Part shown: piece after piece, positions 42,101-56,277 of the stretch | How the letters are laid out: every line of letters begins with the position of its first letter | Numbering within the stretch: the stretch's first letter is position 1 | Origin: Penium margaritaceum | Taxonomy: Eukaryota; Streptophyta; Zygnematophyceae; Desmidiales; Peniaceae | DNA length: 64,000 nt | Direction: 5' to 3' | Assembly: GCA_023375785.1 (NCBI GenBank) | Contig: SZWC01000807.1 | Coordinates: 61,663-125,662 of the forward strand | The notes under the pieces: model-generated | Told to the model about the DNA's origin: nothing | Database searches by the model: none | Seen by the model: the letters and a program-made list of their open reading frames with translations, nothing else | Position numbers and translations under genes: made by a program

Positions 42101-45100
42101 GGTTAGGCAGATGTTACTGACCATGACCAAAGAATTTCACTATGTGTTGTCAACGTTTACAACTCGTAATATGAGTAAAAAATGGTCCGAGGGGGAAAGA
42201 ATGGTTTGAGAATACTAGTTATTGACAAGCACGCACATATACCCTCAAAAAGTAATGGCAAGGTGTGGCTACCATGCAAAATGACCAACCAAAGTAGGCA
42301 TACATCACTGACCATGACAAAAGAAATTCACTATGTGTGGTCAACGTTGACAAGTCATTATACGAGTCACAAAACGTCAGAGGGGGAAACAATGGTTTGG
42401 GAATACTAGTTATTGACTAGCAAGTACAAAGACCTGCAATCAATAGTGGCACGGTGTGCCTATAACTCACAATGACCAAGCAAGATAGGCACATGTCACT
42501 GACCATGAACAAAGAATCTCACTATATGTGGTCAACGTTGACAACTCATGACACAAGTCACGAATGGTCAGAGAGGGGGGGGCAATGGTTTAGGAATAAC
42601 AGATATGAAATAGGAAGTACAAAGACCTTCAATAAGTAGTGGCACGGAGTGACTACCATGCACAATGACCAACCAAAGTAGGCATATGTTACTGATTATG
42701 ACCAAAGTAGTTCACTATGTGTGGTCAACGTTGACGACTCATAATGTAAGTCTCAAATGGTCAACGGGGAAAACAATGGTTTGGTAATACTAGTTATCAA
42801 CTAGCAAGTACAAAGACCTTTAATAAGTAGTGGCACGTTGTAGCTACCATGCACAATGAACAACCAAAGCAGTAACATGTCACTGTCCATGACAAAAGAA
42901 TTTCACCATGTGTGGTCTATGTTGACAACTCAAAAAACAAGTCACAAAATGGACAGAGGGGGAAATAATGGTTTGGAAATACTACGTATTGACTAGCAAG
43001 TGATAAGACCTTCACTCAGTTGCGGCATAGTGTGGCTACCATGCATAATGACCAACCAAAGTAGGCATATGTCACTGACCATGCCCAAATAATCTAACTA
43101 TGCGTGGTCAACGTTAACAAGTCATTATACATGTCAGAAATGGTCAGAGGGGGAAACATTGGTTTGGGAATACTAGTCATTGACTAGCAAGTACAGAGAC
43201 CTTCAATATGTACTGGCACACTGTGGCTAGCATATGCAATGACCAATCAGTGTAGGCATATGTCACTGACCATGACTAAAGAATTTCACTATGTGTGGTC
43301 AGCATGGACAACTCACAATACGAGTCACAAATAGTATGAGGGGGAAACAATGGTATAAGACTACTAGTTATCAACTAGCAAGTACAGATACCTTCAATCA
43401 GTAGTGGCACGGAGTGGCTGCCATGCACAATGACCAACCAAAGTAGGCATATGTCACTGACCATGAACAAACAATTTGACTATGTGTGGTCAACGTTGAC
43501 AGCTCATAAAATGAGTCACCAATGGTCAGAGGGGAAAACAATGGGTTGAGAGTATTTGTTATCGAATAGAAAGTACAAATATGTTAAAAAAGCATTGGTA
43601 TGGTGTGGGTACCCTGTACAATCACCAACCAAAGTAGGCATATGTCACTGGCCATGACCAAAGGACTTCGCTATGTTTTGTCAACGTTGACAACTCATAA
43701 AACGAGTCAAAAATGGTCAGAGGGGGCCAACATTGTTTTGGGACTGTTACATATTGACTAGCAAGTACAAATACCTTCAATAAGTAGTGGCACGGTGTGG
43801 TTACCATGCACAATGACAACCAAAGTAGGCCCATGTCACTGACCATGACCAAAGAATTTCACTATGTGTGGTCAACGTTGACAACCCATAACACGAGTCA
43901 CAAATGGTCAGAGGGGGAAACAATGGTTTAGGAATAGGAGGTATCAACTAGCAAGTGCAAAGACCTTCAATAAGTAGTGGCAAGGTGAAGCTACCGTGCA
44001 CAATGACCAACCAAAGTAGGCATTTGTCACTGACCATGACCAAAGAATTTCACTATGTGTGGTCAACGTTGACAACTCCTTATGTGAGTCATAATTGGTC
44101 AGAGGGGGAAGAAATGGTCTGGCGGTACTAGTTATTTACTAGCAAGTACAAAGAAGTTCAATAAGTAGTGGTATGGTGTGGCTACCATGCACAATGACCA
44201 ACCAAAGTAGGCATATGTCACCGACAATGACCAAAGAATTTCACTATGTGTGGTCAATGTTGAGAATTCAAAAGAATGTCATAAATGGTCAGAGGGGGAA
44301 ACAATGGTTTGGGAATACTAGTTATCAACTAGAAAGTACGATGACGTTTAAAAGGTATTGACATGGTGTGGCTACCATGCACAATGACCAACCAAAGTAG
44401 GCATATGTCATTGACCATGACCAAAGAATTTCACTATGTGTGTTCAGCATTGACAGTTCACAGTACAAGTCACAAATGGTTAGAGGGGAAAACAGTGGAC
44501 TACAAATACTATTCATCGACTAGCAAGTGCAAAGACCTTTAATAAATAGTTGCACGGCGTGGCTATCATGGAAAATGACCAAGCAAAGTATGCGTATGTC
44601 ACTGACCAGGCCCAAAGCATTTCACTATGTGTGGTTAACGCTGACAACTCATAATACGACTCACAAATGGTCAGAGGGGGGGAACATTGTTTTGGGAATA
44701 TTATGTATTTACTAGCAAGTACAAAAAACTTCAATAAGTAGTGGTACAATGTGCTTACCATGCACAATGACCAACCAAAGTAGGCATATGTCACTGACCA
44801 TGACCAAATGATTTCACTATGTGTGGTAAACATTGACAACGTATAATACGAGTCACAAATTGTCAAAGGGGGAAACAATGGTTTGGGAATACTAGTCATC
44901 AACTAGCCTGAACAAAGACCTTCAATGATTAGTGGCATGGTGTGGCTACCATGCACAATGACCAACGAAAGCAGGCATATGTCTTCGGCTATGACCAAAT
45001 ACTTCACTATGTGTGGGCAATGTTGACAACTCATAATATAAGTCACACATGGTCAAAGGGGGAAACATTGTTTTGGGAATATTGTTTATCAACTAGCAAG

Positions 45101-46211
45101 TGTAAATAACTTCAATACGTACCAGCACGGTGTGGCTGCCATGAAAAATAAACAACCAAAACAGTCATGTGTCACTGACCATGACCAAAGAATTTCACTA
45201 TGTGTGGTGAATGTTGACAACTCATGATACGAGTCACAAATGGTTATAGGGGAAACCAATGACTTGGGAATACTAGTTATTGACTAGCAAGTATAAAGAC
45301 TTTAAATACGCAGTGGCCCAGTGCGGCTACCATGCATGATAACCAACCAAGATAGGCATATGTCACTGACCATGACCAAAGAATTTCACTATGTGTGGTC
45401 AACATTGACAAGTCATAGTATGCGTCACAAATGGTTGGAGGGGAGAAACATGGGTTCGGGGATACTAGCTATAGACTAGCAAGTACAAAGGACTTACATA
45501 AGTATTGGCACAGAGTGGCTACCATGCACAATGACCAACCAAAGTAGACATGTGTCACTGACAATGACCAAAGAATTTCACTCTGTGGTCAACGTTGACA
45601 ACTCATAATACGAGTCACAAGTGGTCAGAGGGGAGAACAATGGTTTGGGAATACTAGTTATAAACTGGAAAGTATAAAGACCTTCAATAAGTAGAGGAAA
45701 GGTGTGGAAACCATGCACAATGACCAAACAAAACAGTCTTGTGTTACTGACCATGGCCAAAGAATTTCACTATATGTGGTCAATGTTGACAACTTATGAT
45801 ACGAGTCACAAATGGTCAGTGGGGGACACATTTGGTTGAGATTGTTACATGTTGACTAGCAAGTACAAAGAACTTCAATAAGTAGTGACACAGTATGGTC
45901 ACCACGCACAATGACCAACCAAAGTATGCCTATGTCACTGACCATGACTAAAGACTTTCACTATGTGGTCAATGTCGACAACTCATAATACGAGTCACAA
46001 ATGGTCTGCGGGGCAAACAATGGACTTGGAATACTATTTATCAACTAGCAAGTACAAAGACCATCAACAAGTAGTGGCAAGGTATGGCTACCATGCACAG
46101 TGACCAACCAAAGTAGGCATATGTCACTGACCATGACCAACTAATTCTACTGTGTGGTCAACGTTGACAACTCTTTAATCGAGTCACAACTGGTCAAAAG
46201 ATGGGGGGGGG
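39136..46211 (+). repeat. Satellite 3 (191-bp unit), forward block a
   Basis: The landmark ATTTCACTATG(T/G)GTGGTC starts at 39461, 39652, 39843 and 40034, which gives a 191-bp period. Typical sub-motifs are GTCAACGTTGAC (a perfect 12-bp palindrome), GGTTTGGGAATACTAGTTAT, CTACCATGCACAATGACCAA and GGCATATGTCACTGACC. Short open frames recur once per unit and are repeat by-products. The part from about 41.9 kb to 46.2 kb is duplicated at 46.8-51.1 kb. The block ends in a G-run followed by an assembly gap. Confidence 0.95.
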
Positions 46212-46734
46212 NNNNNNNNNNNNNNNNNNNNNNNNNNNNNNNNNNNNNNNNNNNNNNNNNNNNNNNNNNNNNNNNNNNNNNNNNNNNNNNNNNNNNNNNN
46301 NNNNNNNNNNNNNNNNNNNNNNNNNNNNNNNNNNNNNNNNNNNNNNNNNNNNNNNNNNNNNNNNNNNNNNNNNNNNNNNNNNNNNNNNNNNNNNNNNNNN
46401 NNNNNNNNNNNNNNNNNNNNNNNNNNNNNNNNNNNNNNNNNNNNNNNNNNNNNNNNNNNNNNNNNNNNNNNNNNNNNNNNNNNNNNNNNNNNNNNNNNNN
46501 NNNNNNNNNNNNNNNNNNNNNNNNNNNNNNNNNNNNNNNNNNNNNNNNNNNNNNNNNNNNNNNNNNNNNNNNNNNNNNNNNNNNNNNNNNNNNNNNNNNN
46601 NNNNNNNNNNNNNNNNNNNNNNNNNNNNNNNNNNNNNNNNNNNNNNNNNNNNNNNNNNNNNNNNNNNNNNNNNNNNNNNNNNNNNNNNNNNNNNNNNNNN
46701 NNNNNNNNNNNNNNNNNNNNNNNNNNNNNNNNNN
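46212..46734. other. Assembly gap (523 N) in satellite 3
   Basis: The N-run begins directly after a run of at least nine G (46203-46211). Similar G-runs occur at 51128-51141 and 51704-51721. Confidence 0.99.
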
Positions 46735-49700
46735 GACAATGGTTTGGAAATACTAGTTATCAAATAGCAAGTGCAAAGAACTTCAATAAGTATTGGCACG
46801 GTGTGGCTACCATGCACAATGACCAACCAAAGTAGGCACATGTCACTGACCATGACCAAAGAATTTTTGGATGCGTGTTCATCGCTGACTTCTCATAACA
46901 CGAGTCACAAATGGTCAGAGGGGGAAAGAAATGTTTGGCCATACTAGGTATCAAATAGCAAGTACAAAGACATTCAATAAGTAGTTCCATGGTATGGCTA
47001 CCATGCACAATGATTAAATAGGTTAGGCAGATGTTACTGACCATGACCAAAGAATTTCACTATGTGTTGTCAACGTTTGCAACTCGTAACATGAGTCGAA
47101 AATGGTCCGAGGGGGAAAGAATGGTTTGGGAATACTAGTCATTGACAAGCAAGTACAAATACCCTCAATAAGTAATGGCAAGGTGTGGCTACCATATAAA
47201 ATGACCAACCAAAGTAGGCTACCATACATCACTGACCATGACAAAAGAAATTCACTATGTGTGGTCAACGTTGACAAGTCATTATACGAGTCACAAAACG
47301 TCAGAGGGGGAAACAATGGTTCGGGAATACTAGTTATCGACTAGCAAGTACAAAGACCTGCAATCAATAGTGGCACGGTGTGCCTATAATGCACAATGAC
47401 CAAGCAAGATAGGCATATGTCACTGACCATGAACAAAGAATCTCACTATATGTGTTCAACGTTGACAACTCATAACACAACTCACAAATGGTCAGAGGGG
47501 GGGGGGCAATGGTTTAGGAATAACAGATATGAAATAGAAAGTACAAAGGCCTTCAATAAGTAGTGGCACGGAGTGACTACCATGCACAATGACCAACCAA
47601 AGCAGGCATATGTTGCTGATTATGACCAAAGTAGTTCAATATGTGTGGTCAACGTTGACGACTCATAATGTAAGTCTCAAATGGTCAACGGGGAAAACAA
47701 TGGTTTGGGAATACTAGTTATCAACTAGCAAGTACAAAGACCTTTAGTGAGTAGTGGCACGTTGTAGCTACCATGCACAATGACCAACCAAAGTAATAAC
47801 ATGTCACTGTCCATGACAAAAGAGTTTCACCATGTGTGGTCTATGTTGACAACTCAAAATACGAGTCACAAAATGGACAGAGGGGGAAATAATGGTTTGG
47901 AAATACTACGTATTGGCTAGCAAGTGATAAGACCTTCACTCAGTCGCGGCATAGTGTGGCTACCATTCATAATGACCAACCAAAGTAGGCATATGTCACT
48001 GACCATGCCCAAAAAATCTAACTATGCTTGGTCAACGTTGACAACTCATTATACATGTCAGAAATGGTCAGAGGGGGAAACATTGGTTTGGGAATACTAG
48101 TCATTGACTAGCAAGTACAGAGACCTTCAATATGTAGTGGCACACTGTGGCTACCATACGCAATGACCAATCAGTGTAGGCATATGTCACTGACCATGAC
48201 TAAAGAATTTCACTATGTGTGGTCAGCATGGACAACTCACAATATGAGTCACAAATAGTATGAGGGGGAAACAATGGTATAAGACTACTAGTTATCAACT
48301 AGCAAGTACAGATACCGTCAATCAGTAGTGGCACGGAGTGGCTGCCATGCACAATGACCAACCAAAGCAGGCATATGTCACTGACCATGAACAAAGAATT
48401 TGACTATGTGTGGTCAAAGTTGACAGCTCATGAAACGAGTCACCAATGGTCAGAGGGGAAAACAATGGTTTGGGAATATTTGTTATCGACTAGAAAGTAC
48501 AAATATGTTAAAGAAGCAGTGGTATGGTGTGGGTACCCTGTACAATCACCAACCAAAGTAGGCATATGTCACTGGCCATGACCAAAGGACTTCGCTATGT
48601 TTTGTCAACGTTGACAACTCATAAAACGAGTCAAAAATGGTCAGAGGGTGCCAACATTGTTTTGGGAATGTTACATATTGACTAGCAAGTACAAATACCT
48701 TCAATAAGTAGTGGCACGGTGTGGTTACCATGCACAATGACAACCAAAGTAGGCCCATGTCACTGACCATGACCAAAGAATTTCACTTTATGTGGTCAAC
48801 GCTAACAACTCATAACACGAATCACAAAATGGCAGAGGGGGGAACAATGCTTTGTGAATACTAGTTATTGACTGGCAAGTACAAAGACCTTTAATGAGTA
48901 GTTTCACAATGTGGCTGGCATGTACAATGGCCAACCAAAGTATGCATATGTCACTGACTATGAAAATGAGTTTCACTATGTGTGGTCAACATTGACAACC
49001 CATAACACGAGTCACAAATGGTCAGAGGGGGAAACAATGGTTTAGGAATAGGAGGTATCAACTAGCAAGTGCAAAGACCTTCAATAAGTAGTGGCAAGGT
49101 GAAGCTACCGTGCACAATGACCAACCAAAGTAGGCATTTGTCACTGACCATGACCAAAGAATTTCACTATGTGTGGTCAACGTTGACAACTCCTTATGTG
49201 AGTCATAATTGGTCAGAGGGGGAAGCAATGGTCTGGTAGTACTAGTTATTGACTAGCAAGTACAAAGAAGTTCAATAAGTAGTGGTATGGTGTGGCTACC
49301 ATGCACAATGACCAACCAAAGAAGGCATATGTTACCGACCGTGACCAAAGAATTTCACTATGTGTGGTCAATGTTGAGAATTCAAAGAAATGTCACAAAT
49401 GGTCAGAGGGGGAAACAATGGTTTGGGAATACTAGTTATCAACTAGCAAGTACATTGAAGTTTAATAAGTATTGACATGGTGTGGCTACCATGCACAATG
49501 ACCAACCAAAGTAGGCATATGTCATTGACCATGACCAAAGAATTTCACTATGTGTGTTCAACATTGACAGCTCACAGTACAAGTCACAAATGGTTAGAGG
49601 GGAAAACAGTGGACTACAAATACTATTCATCGACTAGCAAGTGCAAAGACCTTTAATAAAAAGTTGCACGGCGTGGCTATCATGGAAAATGACCAAGCAA

Positions 49701-52028
49701 AGTAGGCGTATGTCACTGACCAGGCCCAGAGCATTTCACTATGTGTGATTAACGGTGACAACTCATAACACGACTCACAAATGGTCAGAGGGGGGGAACA
49801 CTGTTTTGGGAATATTATGTATTGACTAGCAAGTACAAAAAACTTCAATGAGTAGTGGTACAATGTGCTTACCATGCACAATGACCAACCAAAGTAGGCA
49901 TATGTCACTGACCATGACCAAATGATTTCACTATGTGTGGTAAACATTGACAACGTATAATACGAGTCACAAATTGTCAGAGGGGGAAACAATGGTTTGG
50001 GAATACTAGTTATCAACTAGCCTGAACAAAGACCTTCAATGATTAGTGGCATGGTGTGGCTACCATGCACAATGACCAACGAAAGCAGGCATATGTCTTC
50101 GACTATGACCAAACATGTCACTATGTGTGGTCAATGTTGACAACTCATAATATAAGTCACACATGGTCAAAGGGGGAAACACTGTTTTGGGAATATTGTT
50201 TATCAACTAGCAAGTGTAAATAACTTCAATACGTACCAGCACGGTGTGGCTGCCATGCAAAATAAACAACCAAAACAGTCATGTGTCACTAACCATGACC
50301 AAAGAATTTCACTATGTGTGGTGAATATTGACACCTCATAATACGAGTCACAAATGGTTATAGGGGAAACCAATGACTTGGGAATACTAGTTATTGACTA
50401 GCAAGTATAAAGACCTTAAACACGCAGTGGCCCAGTGTGGCTACCATGCATAATGACCAACCAAGATAGGCATATGTCACTGACCATGACCAAAGAATTT
50501 CACTATGTGCGGTCAACATTGACAAGTCATAATATGAGTCACAAATGGTTGGAGGGGAGAGATATGGGTTCGGGGATACTAGTTATAGACTAGCAACTAC
50601 AAAGGCCTTCCAAAAGTATTGGCATAGAGTGGCTACCATGCACAATGACCAACCAAATTAGACATGTGTCACTGACAATGACCAAAGAATTTCACTCTGT
50701 GTGGTCAACGTTGACAACTCATAATACGAGTCACAAATGGTCAGGGGGGGAAACGCTGGGTTGAGAAATTTACAAGTTGACTAGCAAGTACAAAGAACTT
50801 CAATAAGTAGTGACACGGTATGGCCACCACGCACAATGACTAACCAAAGTATGCATATGTCACTGACCATGACCAAAGACTTTCACTCTGTGGTCAATGT
50901 CCACAACTCATAATACGAGTCACAAATGGTCCGAGGGGCAAACAATGGACTTGGAATACTATTTATCAATTAGCAAGTACAAAGACTATCAATAAGTAGT
51001 GGAAAGGTGTGGCTACCATGCATAGTGACCAACCAAAGTAGGCATATACCACTGACCATGACCAACTAATTCTATTGTGTGGTCAACGTTGACAACTCTT
51101 TAATCGAGTCACAACTGGTCAAAAGATGGGGGGGGGGGGGGAATGGTTTGGAAATACTAGTTATCAACTAGCAAGTGCAAAGACCTTCAATAAGTAGTGG
51201 CACGGTGTGGCTATCATGCACAATGACCAATCAAAATAGGCATATGTCACTGACCATGACCAACGAAAATCACTTTGTGTGGTAAACGTTGACAATTTAT
51301 AGAAAGAATCAGAAATGGTCACAGGAAGAAACAATGGCTTAGGAATACTAGTTTTTGATTGGCCTGCACAAATACCTTCAATAAGTAGTGGCACAGTGTG
51401 GCTACCATGCACAATGACCAACGAAAGTAGGCATATGTCACTGACCATGACCAAAGATTTTCACTATGTGTGGTCAATGTTGACAACTGATTCTACAAAT
51501 TACAAATGGTCAGAGGGGGACACACTGTTTTGAGAATGATAGTTTTCAACTAGAAAGTACAAAGACCTTCAATACGTACTGGCACGGTGTGGCCACCATG
51601 CATATGACCAACAAAAATAGGCATATGTCACTGACCATGACCTAAGAATTTCACTGTGTGTGGTCAACGTTGACAACTCTTTAATCGGGTTACAAATGAA
51701 CAAGGGGGGGGGGGGGGGGGGAAAATGGTTTGGAAATACTAGTTATCAACTAGCAAGTGCAAAGAACTTCAATAAGTATTGGCACGGTGTGGCTACAATG
51801 CACAATGACCAACCAAAGTAGGCATGTGTCACTGACCATGACCAACGAAAATCACTATGTGTGGTAAACATTGACAACTTGTAACACGAGTCACAAATGG
51901 TCAGATGAAGAAACAATGATTTAGGAATACTAGTTTTCAACTAGCCTGTACAAAGAACTTCAATGAGTAGTGGTACGGTGTGGCTACCATGCACAATTAC
52001 CAACCAAAGAAGGCATATGTCACTGACC
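46735..52028 (+). repeat. Satellite 3, forward block b (second higher-order copy)
   Basis: The same 191-bp satellite. Landmarks of block a recur here at an offset of 4.92 kb (41941 with 46861, 43622 with 48546, 46201 with 51126), which changes to 5114 bp between about 44.3 and 45.5 kb. This means single units have been gained or lost within a larger duplication. Two G-runs lie at 51128-51141 and 51704-51721. Confidence 0.93.
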
Positions 52029-52073
52029 TGGTCATGGTGAGATTCCTTTGGTCATGGTCAGTGACATATGCCT
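52011..52073. repeat. Inversion point of satellite 3
   Basis: AGGCATATGTCACTGACC at 52011-52028 is followed, after a 27-bp spacer, by its exact reverse complement at 52056-52073. Left of this point all units read on the plus strand; right of it all read on the minus strand. Confidence 0.93.
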
Positions 52074-55000
52074 ACTATGGTTGGTCATTCTGTATGGTAG
52101 CCACACCGTGCCACTGCTTATTGAAGGTGTTTGTACAGGCTAGTCGATAAAGAGTATTCGCAAGCCCTTGTTTCCCCCTCTGATCATTTGTGACTCGTAT
52201 TCTAAGTTTTCAATGTTTACCACACATAGTGAAATTCTTTGGTCATGGTCAGTGACATATGCCTATTGTGGTTGGTCATTGTGCATGGTAGCTACACCGT
52301 GACACTACTTATTGAAGGTCTTTGTACTTACCAGTCAATAGCTAGTATTCCCTATCTATTTTTTCCTTCTCTGACCATTTGTAAATTGCATTGTGAGTTT
52401 TCAACATTGACCACACATAGTGAAATTATTTGGTCATGCTCAGTGACATATACCTACTTTGGTTGGTCACTGTGCATGGTAGCCACACCTTGCCACTACT
52501 TATTGAAGATCTTTGTACATGCTAGTCAATAACTAGTATTCCAAATGCATTGTTCCTCCTTGTGACCATTTGTGACTCGTATTATGAGTTGTCAACATTG
52601 ACCACACAGTGAAATTCTATGGTCAGGGTCACCGACATATGCCTACTTTGGTTGGTCACTGTGCATGGTAGCCACACCGTGTCACTACATATTGAAGATT
52701 TTTGTACAGGCTAGTAGATAAATAGTCTTCCCAAACCAATGTTTTCCCCTCTGACCATTTGTTTCTCGTATTATAAGTTGTCAATGTTTATCACACATAG
52801 TGATTTTCATTGGTCATGGTCAGTGGAGTATGCCTACTTTGGTTGGTCATTGTGCCTGGTAGCTACACCGTGCCACTACTTATTGAAGGTATTTGCACTT
52901 TCTAGTGGATAACTAGTATTCCGAAACCATCGTTTCCCCCTCTGACCATTTGTAACTCTTGTTATGTTTTGTCAACGTTGACCACGCACAGTGAAAGTCT
53001 TCGGTCATGGTTAGTGATGTATGCTTTCTTTGATTGGTCATTGTGCATGGTAGCCACACCGTGCCACAACGTTTTGAAGGTTTTTGTACTTACCAGTCAA
53101 TAACTAGTATTCTCTAACTATTGTTTCCTTTTCTGACCATTTGTGAATCGTATTATGAGTTGTCAATGTTGACCACACATTGAGATTCTGTGGTCATGGT
53201 CAGTGCTTTATGCCTACTTTGGTTGGTCATTCTGTACAGTACCCACACCGTTCCACTATTCATCGAAGGTCGTTTTTCTTTCTGGTTGATAAACAGTATT
53301 TCCAGTCCATTGTTTCCCCCTCTGACCATTTGTGGCTCGTACTATGTTTTGTCAACGTTGACCACACATAGTGAAATTCTTTCGTCATGGTGAGTAACAC
53401 ATGATCGTTTCTGTTGGTCATTGTGCATTGTTGCCACATCGTGCCACTACGTATTTAAGGTCGTTGTACTTGCCAGTCGATAACTAGTGTTTGAAAAACT
53501 ATTGTTCCCCCCTCTGACCATTTGTGACTCGTATTATGAGTTATCAATGTTGACCACATAGTGAAATTCTTTGGTCATGGTCAGTGACATATGCCTACTC
53601 TGGTTGGTCATTGTGCATGGTAGCCACACTGTTACAATACTTATTGAAGGTGGTTGTACTTGCCAGTTGAAAACCAGTATTCTCAAACCATTGTTTCCCC
53701 CGCTTACCATTTGTTACTCATGTTATGAGTTGTTTGCGTTGAGCCATCATAGTGATATTTTTTGGTCATGGTGAGTGACATATGCCTACTTTGGTTGGTC
53801 ATTGTGCATGGTAGCCACACCGTGCCACTACTTATTGACGGTCTTTGTACTTGCAAGTCCATAATAGTGGTCCCAAACCATTTTTTACCCCTTTGACCAT
53901 TTGTGACTCATACTATGAGTCGTCAACATTGACCACAGATATTGAAATTCCTTGGTCATGGTTAGTGACATATGCCTACTTTCGTTGGCCATTGTGCATG
54001 GTAGCCACACCATGACACTACTTATTGAAGGTTTTTGTACTGGATAGTCAATAACTAGTATGCCCAAACTTTAGTTTACCATTTTGGCCATTGGTGACTC
54101 ATGTTATGAGTTATCAAAGTTGACCACCAATAGTGAAGTGTTTTGGTCATGGTCAGTGACATATGCCTACTATGGTTGGTCATTGTGCATGGTAGCCACA
54201 CTTTGCCACAAATTATTGGAGGTCTTTGTAATTTCTAGTCGATAACTAGTATTCCCAAACCATTGTTTTCCCCTTTGACCATTTGTGACTCATGTTATGA
54301 GTCGTCAACATTGACCACACATAGTGACATTCTTTGGTCATGGTCAGTGACATATGCCTTTTTTGGTTGGTCATTGTGCATGGTAGCTATACCGTGCCAG
54401 TACTTACTAAAGGTCTTTGTACTGGCTAGTCAATAACTAGTATTTGCAAACAACTGTTCCCCCCTCTGATAATATGTGACTTGATGAATGAGTTGTCAAC
54501 ATTGACCACACCTGGTGAAATTACTAGGTCATGGTCAGTGACGTATGCCTACTTTGCTTAGTCATTGTGCATGGTAGCCACACCGTGCCACTAATTATCA
54601 AAGGTCTTTGTACTTACCAGTCTGAAAACAGTATTTCCTTTCTATTTTTCCCTTCTCTGACCACTTGTGAACCGTGTTATGAGTTCTCAACGTTGACCAC
54701 ACATAGTGAAACTCTTTGGTCATGGGCCGTGACATATGCCTGCTTTGGTTGATCATTGTGCATGGTCAGGCACACCGTGCCAGTATGTATTGAAGGTGTT
54801 TGTACTTGCTGGTTAATAAATCGTATTCCCAAACCAGTGTTTCCCCCTCTGACCATTTGTGACTCGTATTATGATTTTTCAACATTGACCACACATAGTG
54901 GAAATCTTTGGTCATTGTCAGTGAAATATGACTACTTTGGTTGGTCATTGTGCATGGTATCCACACCGTGCCACTACATATTAACGTTCGTTGTACTTGC

Positions 55001-56277
55001 TAGTTGATAACTAGTATTCCCAAACTATTGTTTCTCCCTCTGACCCCATTTGTGAATCCTATAATGAGTTGTCAATGTTAACCACACATAGTGAAATTCT
55101 TTGGTCATGCTAAGTGACATATGCCTACTTTGGTTGGTCATTGAGCATGGTAGCCACACCGTGCCACTACTTATTGAACATCTTTGTACTTTCTAGTCAA
55201 TGACTAGTATTCACAAACTTTTTTTTCCTCCTCAGACTATTTGTGACTCGTAATATGAGTTGTCAATGTTAACCAACATAGTGAAATTGTTTCATCATGG
55301 TCAGTGAAATATGCCTTCTTTGGTTGGTCATTGTGCATGGTAGCCACACCATGCCACTACTTATTGAAGGTCATTCTACTTGCTAGTCGATAACTAGTAA
55401 TCTCACCCCATTGTTTCCCCCTCTGACCATTTCTGACTCGTACAATGAGTTTTCAGCATTGACCACACAATGTGAAAATCTATAGTCATGATCAGTGACA
55501 TATGCATTCTTTTGGTTGGTCATTGTGTATGGTCGCCACACCGTGCCACTACGTATTAGAGATCTTTGTACTTGCTAGTCGATAACTAGTATTCCCAAAC
55601 CATTGTTCCCCCTGTGACCATTAGTCACTCGTATTATGAGTTGTCAACGTTGACCACACATCGTGAAATTCTTTGGCCATGGTCAGTGACATATGCCTAT
55701 TTGGTTGGTCAGTCTGCACTCCAGACACACCGTGCCACTACTTTTGGAATGTTTTTGTACTAGCTAGTAAATAGCTAGTATTCCCAACCCATCCTTTCCC
55801 CCTCTCATCATTCGTGACTGATGTCATGAGTTGTCAAAGTTGACCACACATGATGAAATTCTTTGGTCATGGTCAGTGACATATGCCTACTTTGGTTTAT
55901 CATTATGCATGGTAGCGACACCGTTCCACTTCTTATTGCAGGTCTTTATACTTGCTAGTCAATATCTAGTTTTCCCAAATCATTGATTTCCACTCTAACC
56001 ATTTGTGACTCATATTATGAGTTGTCAACGTTCACCACACACTGTGCAATTGCTTGGTCATGGTAAGTGAGATATGCCTACCTTGGTTGGTCATTGTGTA
56101 TGGTAGCCACACGGTGCCAATACTTATTGAAGGTCTTTGAACTTAGTCGTTGATAACTAACACTCCCAAACCATTTTTTTCCCCCTCTGACCATTTATGA
56201 CTCGTATTATGCTTTGTCAATGTTGACAACACATAGTGAAACTCTTTGGTCATGGTCAGTAACACATGACTGTTTTG
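52056..56277 (-). repeat. Satellite 3, reverse-oriented block
   Basis: About 22 units of the 191-bp satellite on the minus strand, recognised by the reversed landmarks GGTCAGTGACATATGCC, TTGGTTGGTCATTGTGCATG and AACTAGTATTCCCAAACCA. The units are more diverged from each other than in the forward blocks. It ends near 56277, where satellite 4 starts. Confidence 0.94.

Noticed and set aside
46154-46859. Frames of about 200 codons across the N-run
   Set aside because: They consist mostly of unknown residues from the assembly gap.
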